In this document: in pieces, positions 55,677 to 64,000 of the stretch | Position numbering within the stretch: the stretch's first letter is position 1 | Layout: each line of letters opens with the position of its first letter | Program-made: the position numbers and the translations under genes | Notes under the pieces: model-generated | Seen by the model: only the letters and a program-made list of their open reading frames with translations | Database searches by the model: none | What the model was told of the DNA's origin: nothing | Source of the DNA: RFSX01 sp965248155 | Lineage (GTDB): Bacteria; Bacteroidota; Bacteroidia; Chitinophagales; Saprospiraceae | Assembly: GCA_965248155.1 (NCBI GenBank) | Contig: CBDFIO010000002.1 | Span: 124,001 to 188,000 of the forward strand | Direction: 5' to 3' | Length of the DNA stretch: 64,000 nt

Positions 55677-57476
55677 TTATAATTTTTCAAAATATGACTT
55701 TAACTTTTGAGCGATAGCTTTACCGAAAGTTTGTTCGATATCAATAGTTGGAAGGGCTTTAATTTTTTTGACAGACCCATACGTTTGAAGTAACTTCTCA
55801 GCAGTTTTTTGCCCTATCCCTGGTATTACGGTTAACTCTGTACCCAGAGCATTCTTAGATCTTTGATCACGATGAAAGGAAATAGCAAATCTATGAGCTT
55901 CGTTTCTGAGTTGCTGGATTAATTTTAAGGATTCGGACTTCTTATTAATGTACAAAGGAATAGGATCATCCGGAAAAAATATTTCTTCCAAACGTTTTGC
56001 AATACCAATCAATTTGATTTTATCCTGAAGATCAAGGGATCGAATAATGTCATATGCTGCATTTAACTGCCCTTTACCTCCATCAATGATTATAAGCTGA
56101 GGTAAGCTTGATTTTTCCTCCTTCAATCTTTTATATCGGCGACCGACAACTTCCTTCATCGACGCAAAGTCATCAGGACCAACAACTGTTTTTATATTGA
56201 ATTTTCGATAATCCTTTTTTGAAGGTTTTGCATTTTTAAAAACGACACAACTTGCGACCGAATTTGTTCCCTGCAGATTTGAATTATCAAAACACTCTAT
56301 ATGAAATGGCATTTCATCAAGTTGTAAATCTGATTTAAGCGTAGATAAGATCCTTTCGGCAGAAGTTTGTTTTCTGGTTTTGTTTAAATCTTCTTTTTTC
56401 CTTTGAAGAATAAAATACTTCAAGTTCTTTTCGGCTAAATCAAGCAGGTGTTTTTTGTCTCCTCGCTGAGGAACAACTATTTGACTTGCTGATGGTATAT
56501 TTATTAGCCTGGGAACAATCACTTCAGGTGCTATGCTATTAAATTTTTCACGTATGTAATGAATAGAAAAAACGAGAAGTTCATCCTCATTATCATTTAG
56601 ATTCTTTTTCAACTCCAGATTGTCTGAATTAATTAGTGCTCCATTGACAATTTTCAAATATGAAACATAAGACATTTCATCATCTGATATTATATTGAAA
56701 ACGTCTGCATCTTTAATGGATGTATTAACAACAGTTGACTTGGACTGATAATTTTCCAGAGCCTCCAATTTTTCCTTGTATTCCTGTGCTCTTTCAAATT
56801 CCAGCTTTTCAGCAGAATCCTTAATATTAAATTTGATATAATCTTTAACCGGTTTAATATGACCTTTTAAAATATTTTTAACCTGTTCAATTTTCAAATT
56901 GTATTCATCACTTGATTCCAAGCCAATACAAGGACCTAAGCAATTTTTTATATGGAACTCCAGGCACACTTTAAATTTTCCCTGAATGATATTCTCTTCT
57001 GAAAGATTAAGATTACATGTTCTTAACTGGAAAAGTTTTTTAATGATCTCCAACAAGATATTAGCCCTGTGTTTGGATGTATAGGGACCGAAATAACTTG
57101 AACCATCTTTGAATACTTTCCTAGTAAAAAAAACTCTTGGGTATCTCTCCTTTTTAATAACGATATAAGTATACGTTTTTCCATCCTTCAGCATTACATT
57201 ATACCTAGGCTGCAGTTTTTTGATGAGTGTGTTTTCTAAAAGCAATGCATCTTGTTCCGTTTCAACTACTGTATATTCAAACCGGACGGCATTCTTGACT
57301 AAGGTTTTGGTTTTATATTGCTGATGTTTCTTTTCACCAAAATAGAAAGACAATCGATTCTTTAAGTTTTTTGCTTTACCTACATAAATAATAGTATCAT
57401 CAGCATTAATGAATCTATAGACCCCCGGTTCTTTTGGAATCTTTCCTGCAAGCTTTTTATAATCTTCAGTTGTCAA
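55677..57476 (-). CDS. uvrC: Excinuclease ABC subunit C
   Basis: 599 residues. The N-terminal GIY-YIG nuclease has GVYRFIN and IIYVGKAKNLKNRLSFYF (about 18-45). The UVR domain (residues about 210-245), the UvrC RNase-H-like C-terminal domain (FDNSNLQGTNSVASCVVF, IIDGGKGQLNAA) and helix-hairpin-helix (VIPGIGQKTAEKLLQTYGSVKKIK) follow. It makes the dual incision in nucleotide excision repair. It precedes mgsA, queG and others in the same direction, with 21 bp after mgsA. Confidence 0.95.
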   Translation of the reverse strand: MTTEDYKKLAGKIPKEPGVYRFINADDTIIYVGKAKNLKNRLSFYFGEKKHQQYKTKTLVKNAVRFEYTVVETEQDALLLENTLIKKLQPRYNVMLKDGKTYTYIVIKKERYPRVFFTRKVFKDGSSYFGPYTSKHRANILLEIIKKLFQLRTCNLNLSEENIIQGKFKVCLEFHIKNCLGPCIGLESSDEYNLKIEQVKNILKGHIKPVKDYIKFNIKDSAEKLEFERAQEYKEKLEALENYQSKSTVVNTSIKDADVFNIISDDEMSYVSYLKIVNGALINSDNLELKKNLNDNEDELLVFSIHYIREKFNSIAPEVIVPRLINIPSASQIVVPQRGDKKHLLDLAEKNLKYFILQRKKEDLNKTRKQTSAERILSTLKSDLQLDEMPFHIECFDNSNLQGTNSVASCVVFKNAKPSKKDYRKFNIKTVVGPDDFASMKEVVGRRYKRLKEEKSSLPQLIIIDGGKGQLNAAYDIIRSLDLQDKIKLIGIAKRLEEIFFPDDPIPLYINKKSESLKLIQQLRNEAHRFAISFHRDQRSKNALGTELTVIPGIGQKTAEKLLQTYGSVKKIKALPTIDIEQTFGKAIAQKLKSYFEKL

Positions 57477-57497
57477 TATTTGAGTATGATTACAATT

Positions 57498-57878
57498 TTA
57501 AATATCGATAATTGATTTAATACCTTTTAAGATATAATGAGCAGCCTTAGGATTCGTAGCCAAAGGAACATTGTGAACATCACATTGTCGCATTAACATC
57601 TGGACATCTGGTTCATGCGGGTGTTTGTCCAGAGGGTCCCTGAAAAAAATGACAAGATCAATTTCTCCGGTTGCAACCAATGTTGCTATCTGGGCATCTC
57701 CTCCCAGAGGACCGGAAAGCAGTTTTTTCACCAGTAAGCCTTCAGTCTCAATTTTAGAACCCGTAGTTCCAGTTGCAAAAATGTTACAGGACTTCCAAAA
57801 ATCTTGATTATTCAATACAAAAGAGATCATATCAGACTTCTTTCCATCATGAGCAATTAAAGCAACATTAATATTCAC
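57498..57878 (-). CDS. mgsA: Methylglyoxal synthase
   Basis: 126 residues, near the shorter family length. The start NVALIAHDGKKSDMI, the ATGTTGSKI phosphate-binding segment, the GGDAQI catalytic Asp, and FRDPLDKHPHEPDVQMLMR are all present. The enzyme turns dihydroxyacetone phosphate into methylglyoxal and phosphate. It sits between uvrC and queG, so its expression may follow that unit. Confidence 0.94.
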   Translation of the reverse strand: MNINVALIAHDGKKSDMISFVLNNQDFWKSCNIFATGTTGSKIETEGLLVKKLLSGPLGGDAQIATLVATGEIDLVIFFRDPLDKHPHEPDVQMLMRQCDVHNVPLATNPKAAHYILKGIKSIIDI

Positions 57879-57907
57879 AGTAGCATTTTTGATTATTAGT
57901 TAAAATG

Positions 57908-58840
57908 TCATTTATTTAAAAAATCTATGTTCCTTTTCAATCCTGTATATCCTGTTCTTTTTACGGCAGATCCCTCAAAAAGAGAATCAAATTTTTCTTC
58001 AGAAAGCTTATTCCAATCTTCTTTATCCATGGACATCAATTCTTCATTTGCAACAAATTCATTTTCATTATGAACAATTGAAAAACGATTCCATGGACAA
58101 ACTTCCTGACAAATATCACATCCAAATATATTGTTTTCCATTTGCCCTTGAAATCCAACAGGTATATCATTTTTTAGTTCAATTGTCAGATAACTTATAC
58201 ATTTACTGCCATCCATAAGATAACCCATTTTATCAATTGCATTGGTTGGACAGGCATCAATGCATTTAGTGCAACTTCCACAATAATCCTGAATGGCTTC
58301 GTCATAATCCAATTCAAAGTCAACGATCATTTCAGCTAAGAAAAAATAAGATCCTTTCTTCGGATTTATTAGTAGCGTGTTTTTTCCTATCCAACCCAGA
58401 CCAGATTTTTTTGCCCAGTCTCTTTCCAGGATTGGGGCCGAATCAACAAAGTATCTTCCTAAAAAACTTCCAAATTCTTCTTCTATACTATTGTATAATT
58501 CTTTCAATTTCCTTTTGACCACCTTGTGGTAATCACGACCATGAGCATACATAGATATTTTGGGGGATCCTTCAACCTGCTTATTTTCTGTATAATAATT
58601 ATACAAGAAGCAAATCACAGTTTTGGCACCAGGAACCAACTTTCGAGGGTCCGTTCTTTTATCAAAATGATTTTTCATGTAAGCCATTTCTCCTTGATAT
58701 CCAAGATTTAGCCATTGTTGCAAACGCTTCGCCTCTTCTTGGAGCAAAGTGGCTTTTGCATATCCCACATCAGCAAAACCAAGCTCAATGGCTTTATTTT
58801 TTATCCATCTTGATTTATCAGCTGAGGATATGGTCAACAT
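57908..58840 (-). CDS. queG: tRNA epoxyqueuosine(34) reductase
   Basis: 310 residues. The N-terminal cobalamin-binding part has the RYFVDSAPILERDWAKKSGLGWIGKN motif. Two [4Fe-4S] cluster motifs follow (CGSCTKCIDACPTNAI and CDICQEVCPWN). The enzyme reduces epoxyqueuosine to queuosine at tRNA position 34. It is encoded 29 bp before mgsA and follows the carbonic-anhydrase-like gene by 9 bp. Confidence 0.95.
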   Translation of the reverse strand: MLTISSADKSRWIKNKAIELGFADVGYAKATLLQEEAKRLQQWLNLGYQGEMAYMKNHFDKRTDPRKLVPGAKTVICFLYNYYTENKQVEGSPKISMYAHGRDYHKVVKRKLKELYNSIEEEFGSFLGRYFVDSAPILERDWAKKSGLGWIGKNTLLINPKKGSYFFLAEMIVDFELDYDEAIQDYCGSCTKCIDACPTNAIDKMGYLMDGSKCISYLTIELKNDIPVGFQGQMENNIFGCDICQEVCPWNRFSIVHNENEFVANEELMSMDKEDWNKLSEEKFDSLFEGSAVKRTGYTGLKRNIDFLNK

Positions 58841-58849
58841 CTAATCTAA

Positions 58850-59444
58850 TTATTGTTTGTACTTTTTCCAGTTCTTGAAATTGTGATCTTGATCTCGAAT
58901 AGTCTCCGGAACTTCAGTTAAGGGTTCACACTCCTTTAAGGAATCGAAGCAATCATTTGGTAAGCCTTGATAAATTCCTGTTCCTTTTGTCTTCCACTCA
59001 ATCATTTCATCTGTTACCTTCTTAATGACTTTTGCAGGGTTTCCGACAACCAAACTTCGTGGTGCAATTTGCATCCCTTCCTTTACAAAGCTAAGGGCTC
59101 CTATTATACTTTCTTCTCCAATCACTACATTATCCATTATAACAGCGTTCATTCCTACAAGTACATTTCTACCAATTTCTAGCACCGTGTATAATAGCTC
59201 CATGACCGATATGTGCTGATTCTTCCAATTTTACTGTTATGCCGGGAAACATATGAATTGTGCAATTTTCCTGGACATTGCATCCATCTTCTATTATTAT
59301 TCCACCCCAATCCCCTCGAATTGCAGCTCCCGGTCCTATATAAACATCTTTTCCAATGATTACATTTCCTGTGACAGCAGCCAGGGGATGAATAAATGAA
59401 CTGGGATCAATTACTGGAATATGGCCTTTGAATGAATAAACCAT
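58850..59444 (-). pseudogene. Gamma-carbonic anhydrase-like hexapeptide protein, broken by a one-base frameshift
   Basis: Start ATG 59444. A left-handed beta-helix runs through both frames: ITGNVIIGKDVYIGPGAAIRGDWG, then ENCTIHMFPG and AHIGHGAIIHGAR with the His ligands of the metal site. The frame then ends in a TAG. In the other frame it continues with RIGRNVLVGMNAVIMDNVVIGE and the rest to 58850. Removing one T from the TTT at 59176-59178 on the plus strand gives the expected GARIGRNVLVG. The protein is otherwise intact, so a sequencing error is possible. Confidence 0.82.
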
Positions 59445-59509
59445 CCTGTTAGTTTGTTTGAAACAAACATACAGTTTATGACTAAGGAATATATTTTTTT
59501 AGCTGAGAA

Positions 59510-60052
59510 TTATCCCTTTATTGTTCGTCCTGAAGCAGTAGTTTTTGAATAGCTTAATTTTTTAGCTTTAGAAATATCAACCATTAAAGCGGCGTAAGCG
59601 CTTTCACTCGTTGTCGTATACTCTTTGTCTCCATAAGTAATTATACCACCACGTTTGCGCCATTTTTTTGCTAATAAAACATATTTCCCCTTCGCTTTTG
59701 GATTGGGGCCAAAAATGAGGTAATTGTCAGGATTGTCATCAAAACTTACTGCGAAACGATCAGACTTAGGAGAAAATAAAACCAGTCCCGGGGTACCTTC
59801 TTCAATGATTACTTTTTCTACTTTGTCTCCAGATTTTATTTTGATTTGACCTTCCTCAATGGATGAGTTTTCTGAACTTAAAAATCTTTCAAGATGAATA
59901 TCTTCTGAGACATAAAATTGAATTTGTTTTAATTCATTTTCTGTCCAATTAAATTCATCATAAAGGTCTTGAGTAAAATAACTGAGATTATTACTACATG
60001 CACTCAATAATGAAACAATAAATACGAGGTATATAATGTGGATCGCTTTCAT
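59510..60052 (-). CDS. Lipoprotein of unknown function
   Basis: 180 residues. Signal with lipobox LLSAC (Cys at about residue 19), then a mixed beta-rich domain (FAVSFDDNPDNYLIFGPNPKAKGKYVLLAKKW) and a basic Ser/Lys tail. No family recognised. It is anchored to a membrane, probably in the periplasm or outer membrane. It lies between the carbonic-anhydrase-like gene and tadA on the same strand. Confidence 0.65.
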   Translation of the reverse strand: MKAIHIIYLVFIVSLLSACSNNLSYFTQDLYDEFNWTENELKQIQFYVSEDIHLERFLSSENSSIEEGQIKIKSGDKVEKVIIEEGTPGLVLFSPKSDRFAVSFDDNPDNYLIFGPNPKAKGKYVLLAKKWRKRGGIITYGDKEYTTTSESAYAALMVDISKAKKLSYSKTTASGRTIKG

Positions 60053-60148
60053 AAGATTATAATTTATTCTTCTTTGAAAGATAAATTAAAGCTTAGTTTA
60101 AAACGATGCTGAATATTAAGACTTTTTAACTGAGGGATTAACTATATA

Positions 60149-60598
60149 TTAAGACAATCTTCTTTCTACGAAGAAGGATTTGATCAATTTTGAACATTCT
60201 TCATGAAAAATTCCATACTCTAGTTTTGTTTGAGAATGCAAAAGTTCTTTACCAAAATTCATGAATCCCCCTTTATCATCGGATGCTCCATACACTACAC
60301 GCGCAAGTCTGGCCCATTTAATAGCTCCAGCACACATTGGACATGGCTCCAAAGTTACATACAGGGTACATTCATCTAAATATTTACTAGAAAGATAATT
60401 TGAAGCTGAAGTTATAGCCAGAATTTCTGCATGAGCAGTAATATCATGCAAAATTTCAACTTGGTTATGCGCTTTGGCTATGACTATATTATTGCAAACG
60501 ATGACTGCCCCAACGGGTATTTCACCTTTTTCAGAAGCTAGTTTTGCTTCTTCTATGGCTTTCGCCATAAAATACTCATCTGCATATACTTCCAGCAA
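60149..60598 (-). CDS. tadA: tRNA-specific adenosine deaminase
   Basis: 149 residues. The CDA-fold zinc motif is complete: HAEILAI (zinc His and catalytic Glu) and PCPMCAGA (two zinc Cys). The order and short length match TadA rather than other cytidine deaminases. It deaminates A34 of tRNA-Arg to inosine. Divergent from guaB with an 82-bp gap. Confidence 0.93.
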   Translation of the reverse strand: MLEVYADEYFMAKAIEEAKLASEKGEIPVGAVIVCNNIVIAKAHNQVEILHDITAHAEILAITSASNYLSSKYLDECTLYVTLEPCPMCAGAIKWARLARVVYGASDDKGGFMNFGKELLHSQTKLEYGIFHEECSKLIKSFFVERRLS

Positions 60599-60680
60599 TT
60601 AAATAATTTTTCTGAATGTAAATTATAAATATTTTTTAGCCTGAGGTTTACACAATAAAAATAATATCATAGATTTGCGG

Positions 60681-62156
60681 ATGGAAACAAACAATTCTAA
60701 GTCAGAATTAATTAATCAGGCCTTAACATTTGATGATGTTCTTCTCATTCCGGCCTATTCGGAAGTTCTCCCAAAAGATGTACACATAAAAACAAAGATC
60801 ACCAGGGATTTAAGTATTAATATTCCTATTGTATCTGCTGCTATGGATACTGTCACTGAATATCGGTTGGCGATTGCTTTGGCTAGATCTGGAGGAATAG
60901 GATTAATCCATAAAAATATGACTATAAGTGAGCAGGCCGCACAAGTTAGACTGGTGAAACGATCAGAGAGTGGTATGATCATAGATCCGGTAACGCTGGG
61001 TAAAAATGCTGTTGTTGCAGACGCACTAAAACTTATGGAAAGCTATAAGATCGGAGGTATTCCAATTGTAGATGAAAACATGCTTCTTATAGGCATATTG
61101 ACCAATCGTGATCTAAGGTTTGAGAACAATATGGCTAAAAGTGTATCTGATTTAATGACATCAGAAAATCTAATAACAGCTCCTCAAGGAACAACATTAG
61201 ATGAAGCTACAAACATCTTGCAGATGCACAAGATTGAGAAACTTCCAGTTGTCGATGAGAATAATCGCTTAATTGGTCTGATAACCTATAAAGATATTAT
61301 GAAGGTTAAGGATTATCCGAACTCTTCGAAAGACAATCATGGTCGTCTTTTAGTTGGAGCAGCAGTTGGAGTAACAAAAGATACAATGGAGCGTGTTCAA
61401 GCATTAGTAAACGTAGATGTGGATGTTATTACCTTGGATACAGCGCATGGGCATTCCAGAGGTGTTCTTGATAAAATAAAAGACATAAAGAATCATTTCC
61501 CTGATTTACAGTTGATAGGAGGTAATGTAGCAACTGGCGAAGGTGCTAAAGCTCTGGTAGACGCAGGAGCTGATAGTGTAAAAGTTGGCGTTGGCCCAGG
61601 AAGTATTTGTACAACAAGGATTGTTGCTGGTGTTGGTGTCCCTCAATTATCAGCTGTTATGAGAGCTGCCTCAGGTATTATTGGTTCAGGAGTTCCAATA
61701 ATTGCAGATGGAGGAATCAGGTATACTGGAGATATTGCTAAAGCTATTGTTGCCGGAGCTTCATGTATAATGGCGGGGTCCTTATTTGCTGGAACTGAAG
61801 AAGCACCAGGTGAAACGATTATCTATCAGGGAAGGAAATTTAAAATATATCGAGGAATGGGAAGTATTGGAGCAATGGAAAAAGGATCTAAGGATCGATA
61901 CTTTCAAGATGTTGAAGATGATGTAAAGAAATTGGTTCCGGAAGGAATAGAAGGTAGGGTCCCATACAAAGGAACTGTGAATGAAGTAATGGTTCAGTAT
62001 ATGGGAGGCTTACGAGCTGGTATGGGTTATGTCGGAGCTAAAAATATTGAAGAGTTGAAGAAGGCAAAACTCGTTAAAATTTCTAACGCTGGAGTGCATG
62101 AAAGTCATCCACATAATATTACAATTACAAAAGAAGCCCCCAACTACACGCGCTAG
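60681..62156 (+). CDS. guaB: Inosine-5'-monophosphate dehydrogenase
   Basis: 491 residues from ATG 60681; a TTG six bases upstream is a less likely start. A TIM barrel with the start LTFDDVLLIPAYSEVLPKDV is interrupted by two CBS domains (about residues 95-205). The active-site loop GVGPGSICTTRIVAGVG holds the catalytic Cys. The flap has KGSKDRYFQDV. It oxidises IMP to XMP, the first step to GMP. Convergent with the mutase gene. Confidence 0.96.
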   Translation: METNNSKSELINQALTFDDVLLIPAYSEVLPKDVHIKTKITRDLSINIPIVSAAMDTVTEYRLAIALARSGGIGLIHKNMTISEQAAQVRLVKRSESGMIIDPVTLGKNAVVADALKLMESYKIGGIPIVDENMLLIGILTNRDLRFENNMAKSVSDLMTSENLITAPQGTTLDEATNILQMHKIEKLPVVDENNRLIGLITYKDIMKVKDYPNSSKDNHGRLLVGAAVGVTKDTMERVQALVNVDVDVITLDTAHGHSRGVLDKIKDIKNHFPDLQLIGGNVATGEGAKALVDAGADSVKVGVGPGSICTTRIVAGVGVPQLSAVMRAASGIIGSGVPIIADGGIRYTGDIAKAIVAGASCIMAGSLFAGTEEAPGETIIYQGRKFKIYRGMGSIGAMEKGSKDRYFQDVEDDVKKLVPEGIEGRVPYKGTVNEVMVQYMGGLRAGMGYVGAKNIEELKKAKLVKISNAGVHESHPHNITITKEAPNYTR

Positions 62157-62170
62157 ATAGGTGACAATGA

Positions 62171-63580
62171 CTATACACCTTCCTGAAGAGCAATATGTCC
62201 TTTTTCAATGAGATTTCTGACTGCAGCATTATCATGACTGTGTCCGTAAACTCTTAAAACCGGTTCTGTCCCGGAAGGTCTTACCATAAGCCATTCATCA
62301 TCTGATAAATAAAATTTATATCCGTCTATATTTTCAGTTTTTACAACCTCCCGACCATCTATATGGGTGATTTTACCTTCCTTACACTTGTCCATTATCG
62401 CCCATTTCTTTGATTCTTCAATATGGAGATCATCTCTGTCAAATTTGAAAGACCCCACTTTTTCATAGATATCCTGTATGAGTTGATCCAATGATTTTCC
62501 GGTTTTAGCCATGAATTCCATAATGACAAGTCCCATCCAAATTCCATCTCTTTCATTTATATGACCTTTCACTGCCAGGCCACCAGATTCTTCGCCTCCA
62601 ACAAGCACATCCTCATTGCACATTATTTCAGCTATATATTTAAATCCAATTTTTGTGACTTCAAGATCCAAACCATATTGGGCTGCAAGAGCTTTCATCT
62701 TGTTGGTAACCGAAAAAGTGATGATTACCTTACCGTCGTATTCTTTATACTCTTTCAAATAATAAAGTAGTAAAAGAAGAATATGATGAGAATCGATAAA
62801 TTCTCCTTTATCATTATACAATCCAATTCTGTCTGCATCTCCATCATTGGCAAGTCCGAGATTGATAGCTGGATTTGATGATATGAGTTCAGACAATTCT
62901 GTCAAATTTCTGTGAATTGGCTCAGGAGCCTTCCCTCTAAAAGAAGGATTATAATCACAATGCAAAAAATGAGCATCAGGAAATAATCTTTTAATTACAT
63001 TTTGACCAGCACCGTACATCGCATCATAGGCAAGGACGATATCTGATTTCCTTATTAACTCCAGGTCAAAAGAATTGTTGACATGATCGATATACATTTG
63101 CTCTAAATCTACATGTTCCACTAAGCCTGAATTTTGTAACTCTTCAAGTGACGGCAATGATCCTAAAGGATTATCAGGTATTATTGATTCAACTTCAGCG
63201 ATATCAGACGGTATAGTTGGGCCACCATATGCTGATTTTAACTTAAACCCATTATAAGATGGAGGGTTATGACTTGCAGTAATAACAACTCCCATATCCG
63301 CAGAAAGCTTTACTACTCCCAGTGAAATCATGGGTGTAGAAGCAAAATTTATATCGTAATAAACTTTTATTCCGAAATTTCCGAAAACCTGGACAGCTGT
63401 TTGACTAAATAGAGGGCCTCCAAATCTACAATCATATCCTATGACGACAGATTTCATATCTTTCTTCAACATCCATTGAGCAGTTGCTTCAGTAACTCTT
63501 TTCACATTATCAACAGTGTAATCCTTAGCTATGATTGCTCTCCAACCATCCGTTCCAAATTTGATTTCTGATTTTGACAT
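62171..63580 (-). CDS. Phosphoglucomutase/phosphomannomutase family protein
   Basis: 469 residues with the four family domains. The phosphoserine loop is TASHNPPSYNG, the metal loop is DGDADRIGLY, the sugar loop is GGEESGGLAV, and the phosphate loop is VRPSGTEPVLRVY. It interconverts hexose 1- and 6-phosphates; the exact sugar (glucose, mannose, glucosamine) cannot be read from the motifs. Start FGTDGWRAII is typical. A promoter-like pair lies upstream. Confidence 0.92.
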   Translation of the reverse strand: MSKSEIKFGTDGWRAIIAKDYTVDNVKRVTEATAQWMLKKDMKSVVIGYDCRFGGPLFSQTAVQVFGNFGIKVYYDINFASTPMISLGVVKLSADMGVVITASHNPPSYNGFKLKSAYGGPTIPSDIAEVESIIPDNPLGSLPSLEELQNSGLVEHVDLEQMYIDHVNNSFDLELIRKSDIVLAYDAMYGAGQNVIKRLFPDAHFLHCDYNPSFRGKAPEPIHRNLTELSELISSNPAINLGLANDGDADRIGLYNDKGEFIDSHHILLLLLYYLKEYKEYDGKVIITFSVTNKMKALAAQYGLDLEVTKIGFKYIAEIMCNEDVLVGGEESGGLAVKGHINERDGIWMGLVIMEFMAKTGKSLDQLIQDIYEKVGSFKFDRDDLHIEESKKWAIMDKCKEGKITHIDGREVVKTENIDGYKFYLSDDEWLMVRPSGTEPVLRVYGHSHDNAAVRNLIEKGHIALQEGV

Positions 63581-63649
63581 TTTCCTAAATTGTATTTATT
63601 ATAAAGCTGTTATGATTGCTATAAACTATAATATAGTTCTAAAATGCTA

Positions 63650-63683
63650 CAAATATAAATATTCAATTGTGGGTGCAAATTTA
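63650..63683 (-). promoter_or_regulatory. Bacteroidota-type promoter upstream of the mutase gene
   Basis: On the minus strand, TATATTTG (63650-63657) matches TAnnTTTG, with TTTG (63676-63679) 18 bp further upstream, close to the expected 19-bp spacing to a -33 TTTG. Both are 70-100 bp before the start at 63580. A second TAnnTTTG-like box overlaps the -33 (63676-63683). Confidence 0.5.
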
Positions 63684-63727
63684 CATATTAAAATTTTTTA
63701 TAATATATATATTTTTAATTTTACAAA

Positions 63728-64000
63728 ATGTTAGACAATTTCAGGCACAAAGGCCTTAGAAAGCACCTTGTAAAGACAATAAAATCAAAAGGAATTAAAA
63801 ATGACAAGATTCTGGACGCCATCGGACAGATTCCTCGTCATTTGTTCTTGGATAAAGCCTTTGAAGAATGGTCTTACAAAGATCAAGCTTTTCCGATTGG
63901 ATTTGGTCAAACCATCTCTCAACCATATACAGTTGCTTTACAAACAGAATTGATCGATCCTCAACATGACGATAAAATTCTTGAAATCGGAACTGGGTCC
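63728..64000 (+). CDS. pcm: Protein-L-isoaspartate O-methyltransferase (5' part)
   Basis: 91 codons from ATG 63728 to the window end. The N-terminal helices (IKNDKILDAIGQIPRHLFLD), then GQTISQPYTVALQTELID, and the start of motif I (KILEIGTGS) match PCMT. The family repairs isoaspartyl residues with S-adenosylmethionine. The catalytic core continues outside the window. Confidence 0.93.
   Translation, partial: MLDNFRHKGLRKHLVKTIKSKGIKNDKILDAIGQIPRHLFLDKAFEEWSYKDQAFPIGFGQTISQPYTVALQTELIDPQHDDKILEIGTGS

Noticed and set aside
60670..60677. TAGATTTG as the guaB promoter -7 box
   Set aside because: It ends only a few bases before the ATG at 60681, so transcription would start at or after the start codon.
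1..64000. tRNA, rRNA or riboswitch genes
   Set aside because: No cloverleaf with a T-loop match outside coding frames, no rRNA blocks and no recognisable riboswitch were found by eye; a covariance search would be decisive.

Overview
The window looks like chromosome of an AT-rich Bacteroidota bacterium, most likely a Saprospiria-like lineage. The evidence is two proteins with a type IX secretion (T9SS type A) sorting domain, a large Cys-rich modular surface protein, GLPGLI and TonB-dependent outer-membrane beta-barrel proteins, DUF4293, DUF3667 and DUF2200 genes, a Bacteroidota-style ExbB/ExbD cluster, and several TAnnTTTG promoter-like boxes. No tRNA, rRNA or CRISPR array was recognised. The lineage is an inference from gene content only.

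Layout. 1-3029: 5' part of a giant secreted adhesin-like gene (minus), with a palindromic repeat pair upstream. 3367-6152: DUF4293 gene, then a minus-strand ExbB / membrane protein / ExbD / ExbD operon. 6339-13519: disturbed region with IS3-family copies A, B (truncated) and C (inverted), and small accessory genes between them (cysteine dioxygenase, DUF2200, secreted endonuclease/phosphatase); genes at the IS edges are cut. 13673-23878: glyoxalase-like protein, glutamate dehydrogenase, a response regulator/histidine kinase pair divergent from a GLPGLI protein and a large outer-membrane receptor (with phased TTAACC repeats between them), and a large membrane protein. 24100-31063: secreted BNR-propeller and DUF885-like proteins, DUF3667 protein, a repeat-rich spacer and a zinc-ribbon protein. 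31089-34780: accessory scar with a methyltransferase cut by an IS3 fragment, a complete IS982 element, an Abi/HEPN-type defence gene, a small Gly/Tyr protein and a tyrosine-recombinase remnant. 34817-49136: two T9SS cargo genes, IS3 copies D, E and F, and housekeeping or accessory genes between them (DHFR-like, Na+/solute symporter, PAP2 phosphatase, frameshifted Ig-like lipoprotein, SRPBCC, cold-shock protein). 49142-52638: a TPR / soluble TonB-domain / TonB-dependent receptor cluster. 52713-64000: conserved core genes rpsU, cutC, gltX, uvrC, mgsA, queG, a frameshifted gamma-carbonic anhydrase, tadA, guaB, phosphohexomutase and pcm (cut by the window end).

The dominant story is one 1464-bp IS3-family element (DD35E transposase) in five full-length or near full-length copies, one truncated copy and one 129-bp fragment. 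No copy has matching 3-bp target duplications, and genes at the junctions lack their other halves. The region has therefore been reshuffled by recombination between copies, or the assembly was joined across them. Two single-base frameshifts in otherwise normal genes keep the assembly-quality question open. The best candidates for under-described biology are the HEPN-type Abi gene with its small neighbour, the TPR + soluble TonB-domain + receptor cluster, the Cys-rich decapeptide array in a T9SS cargo protein, and the phased boxes between the two-component system and the GLPGLI/receptor genes.
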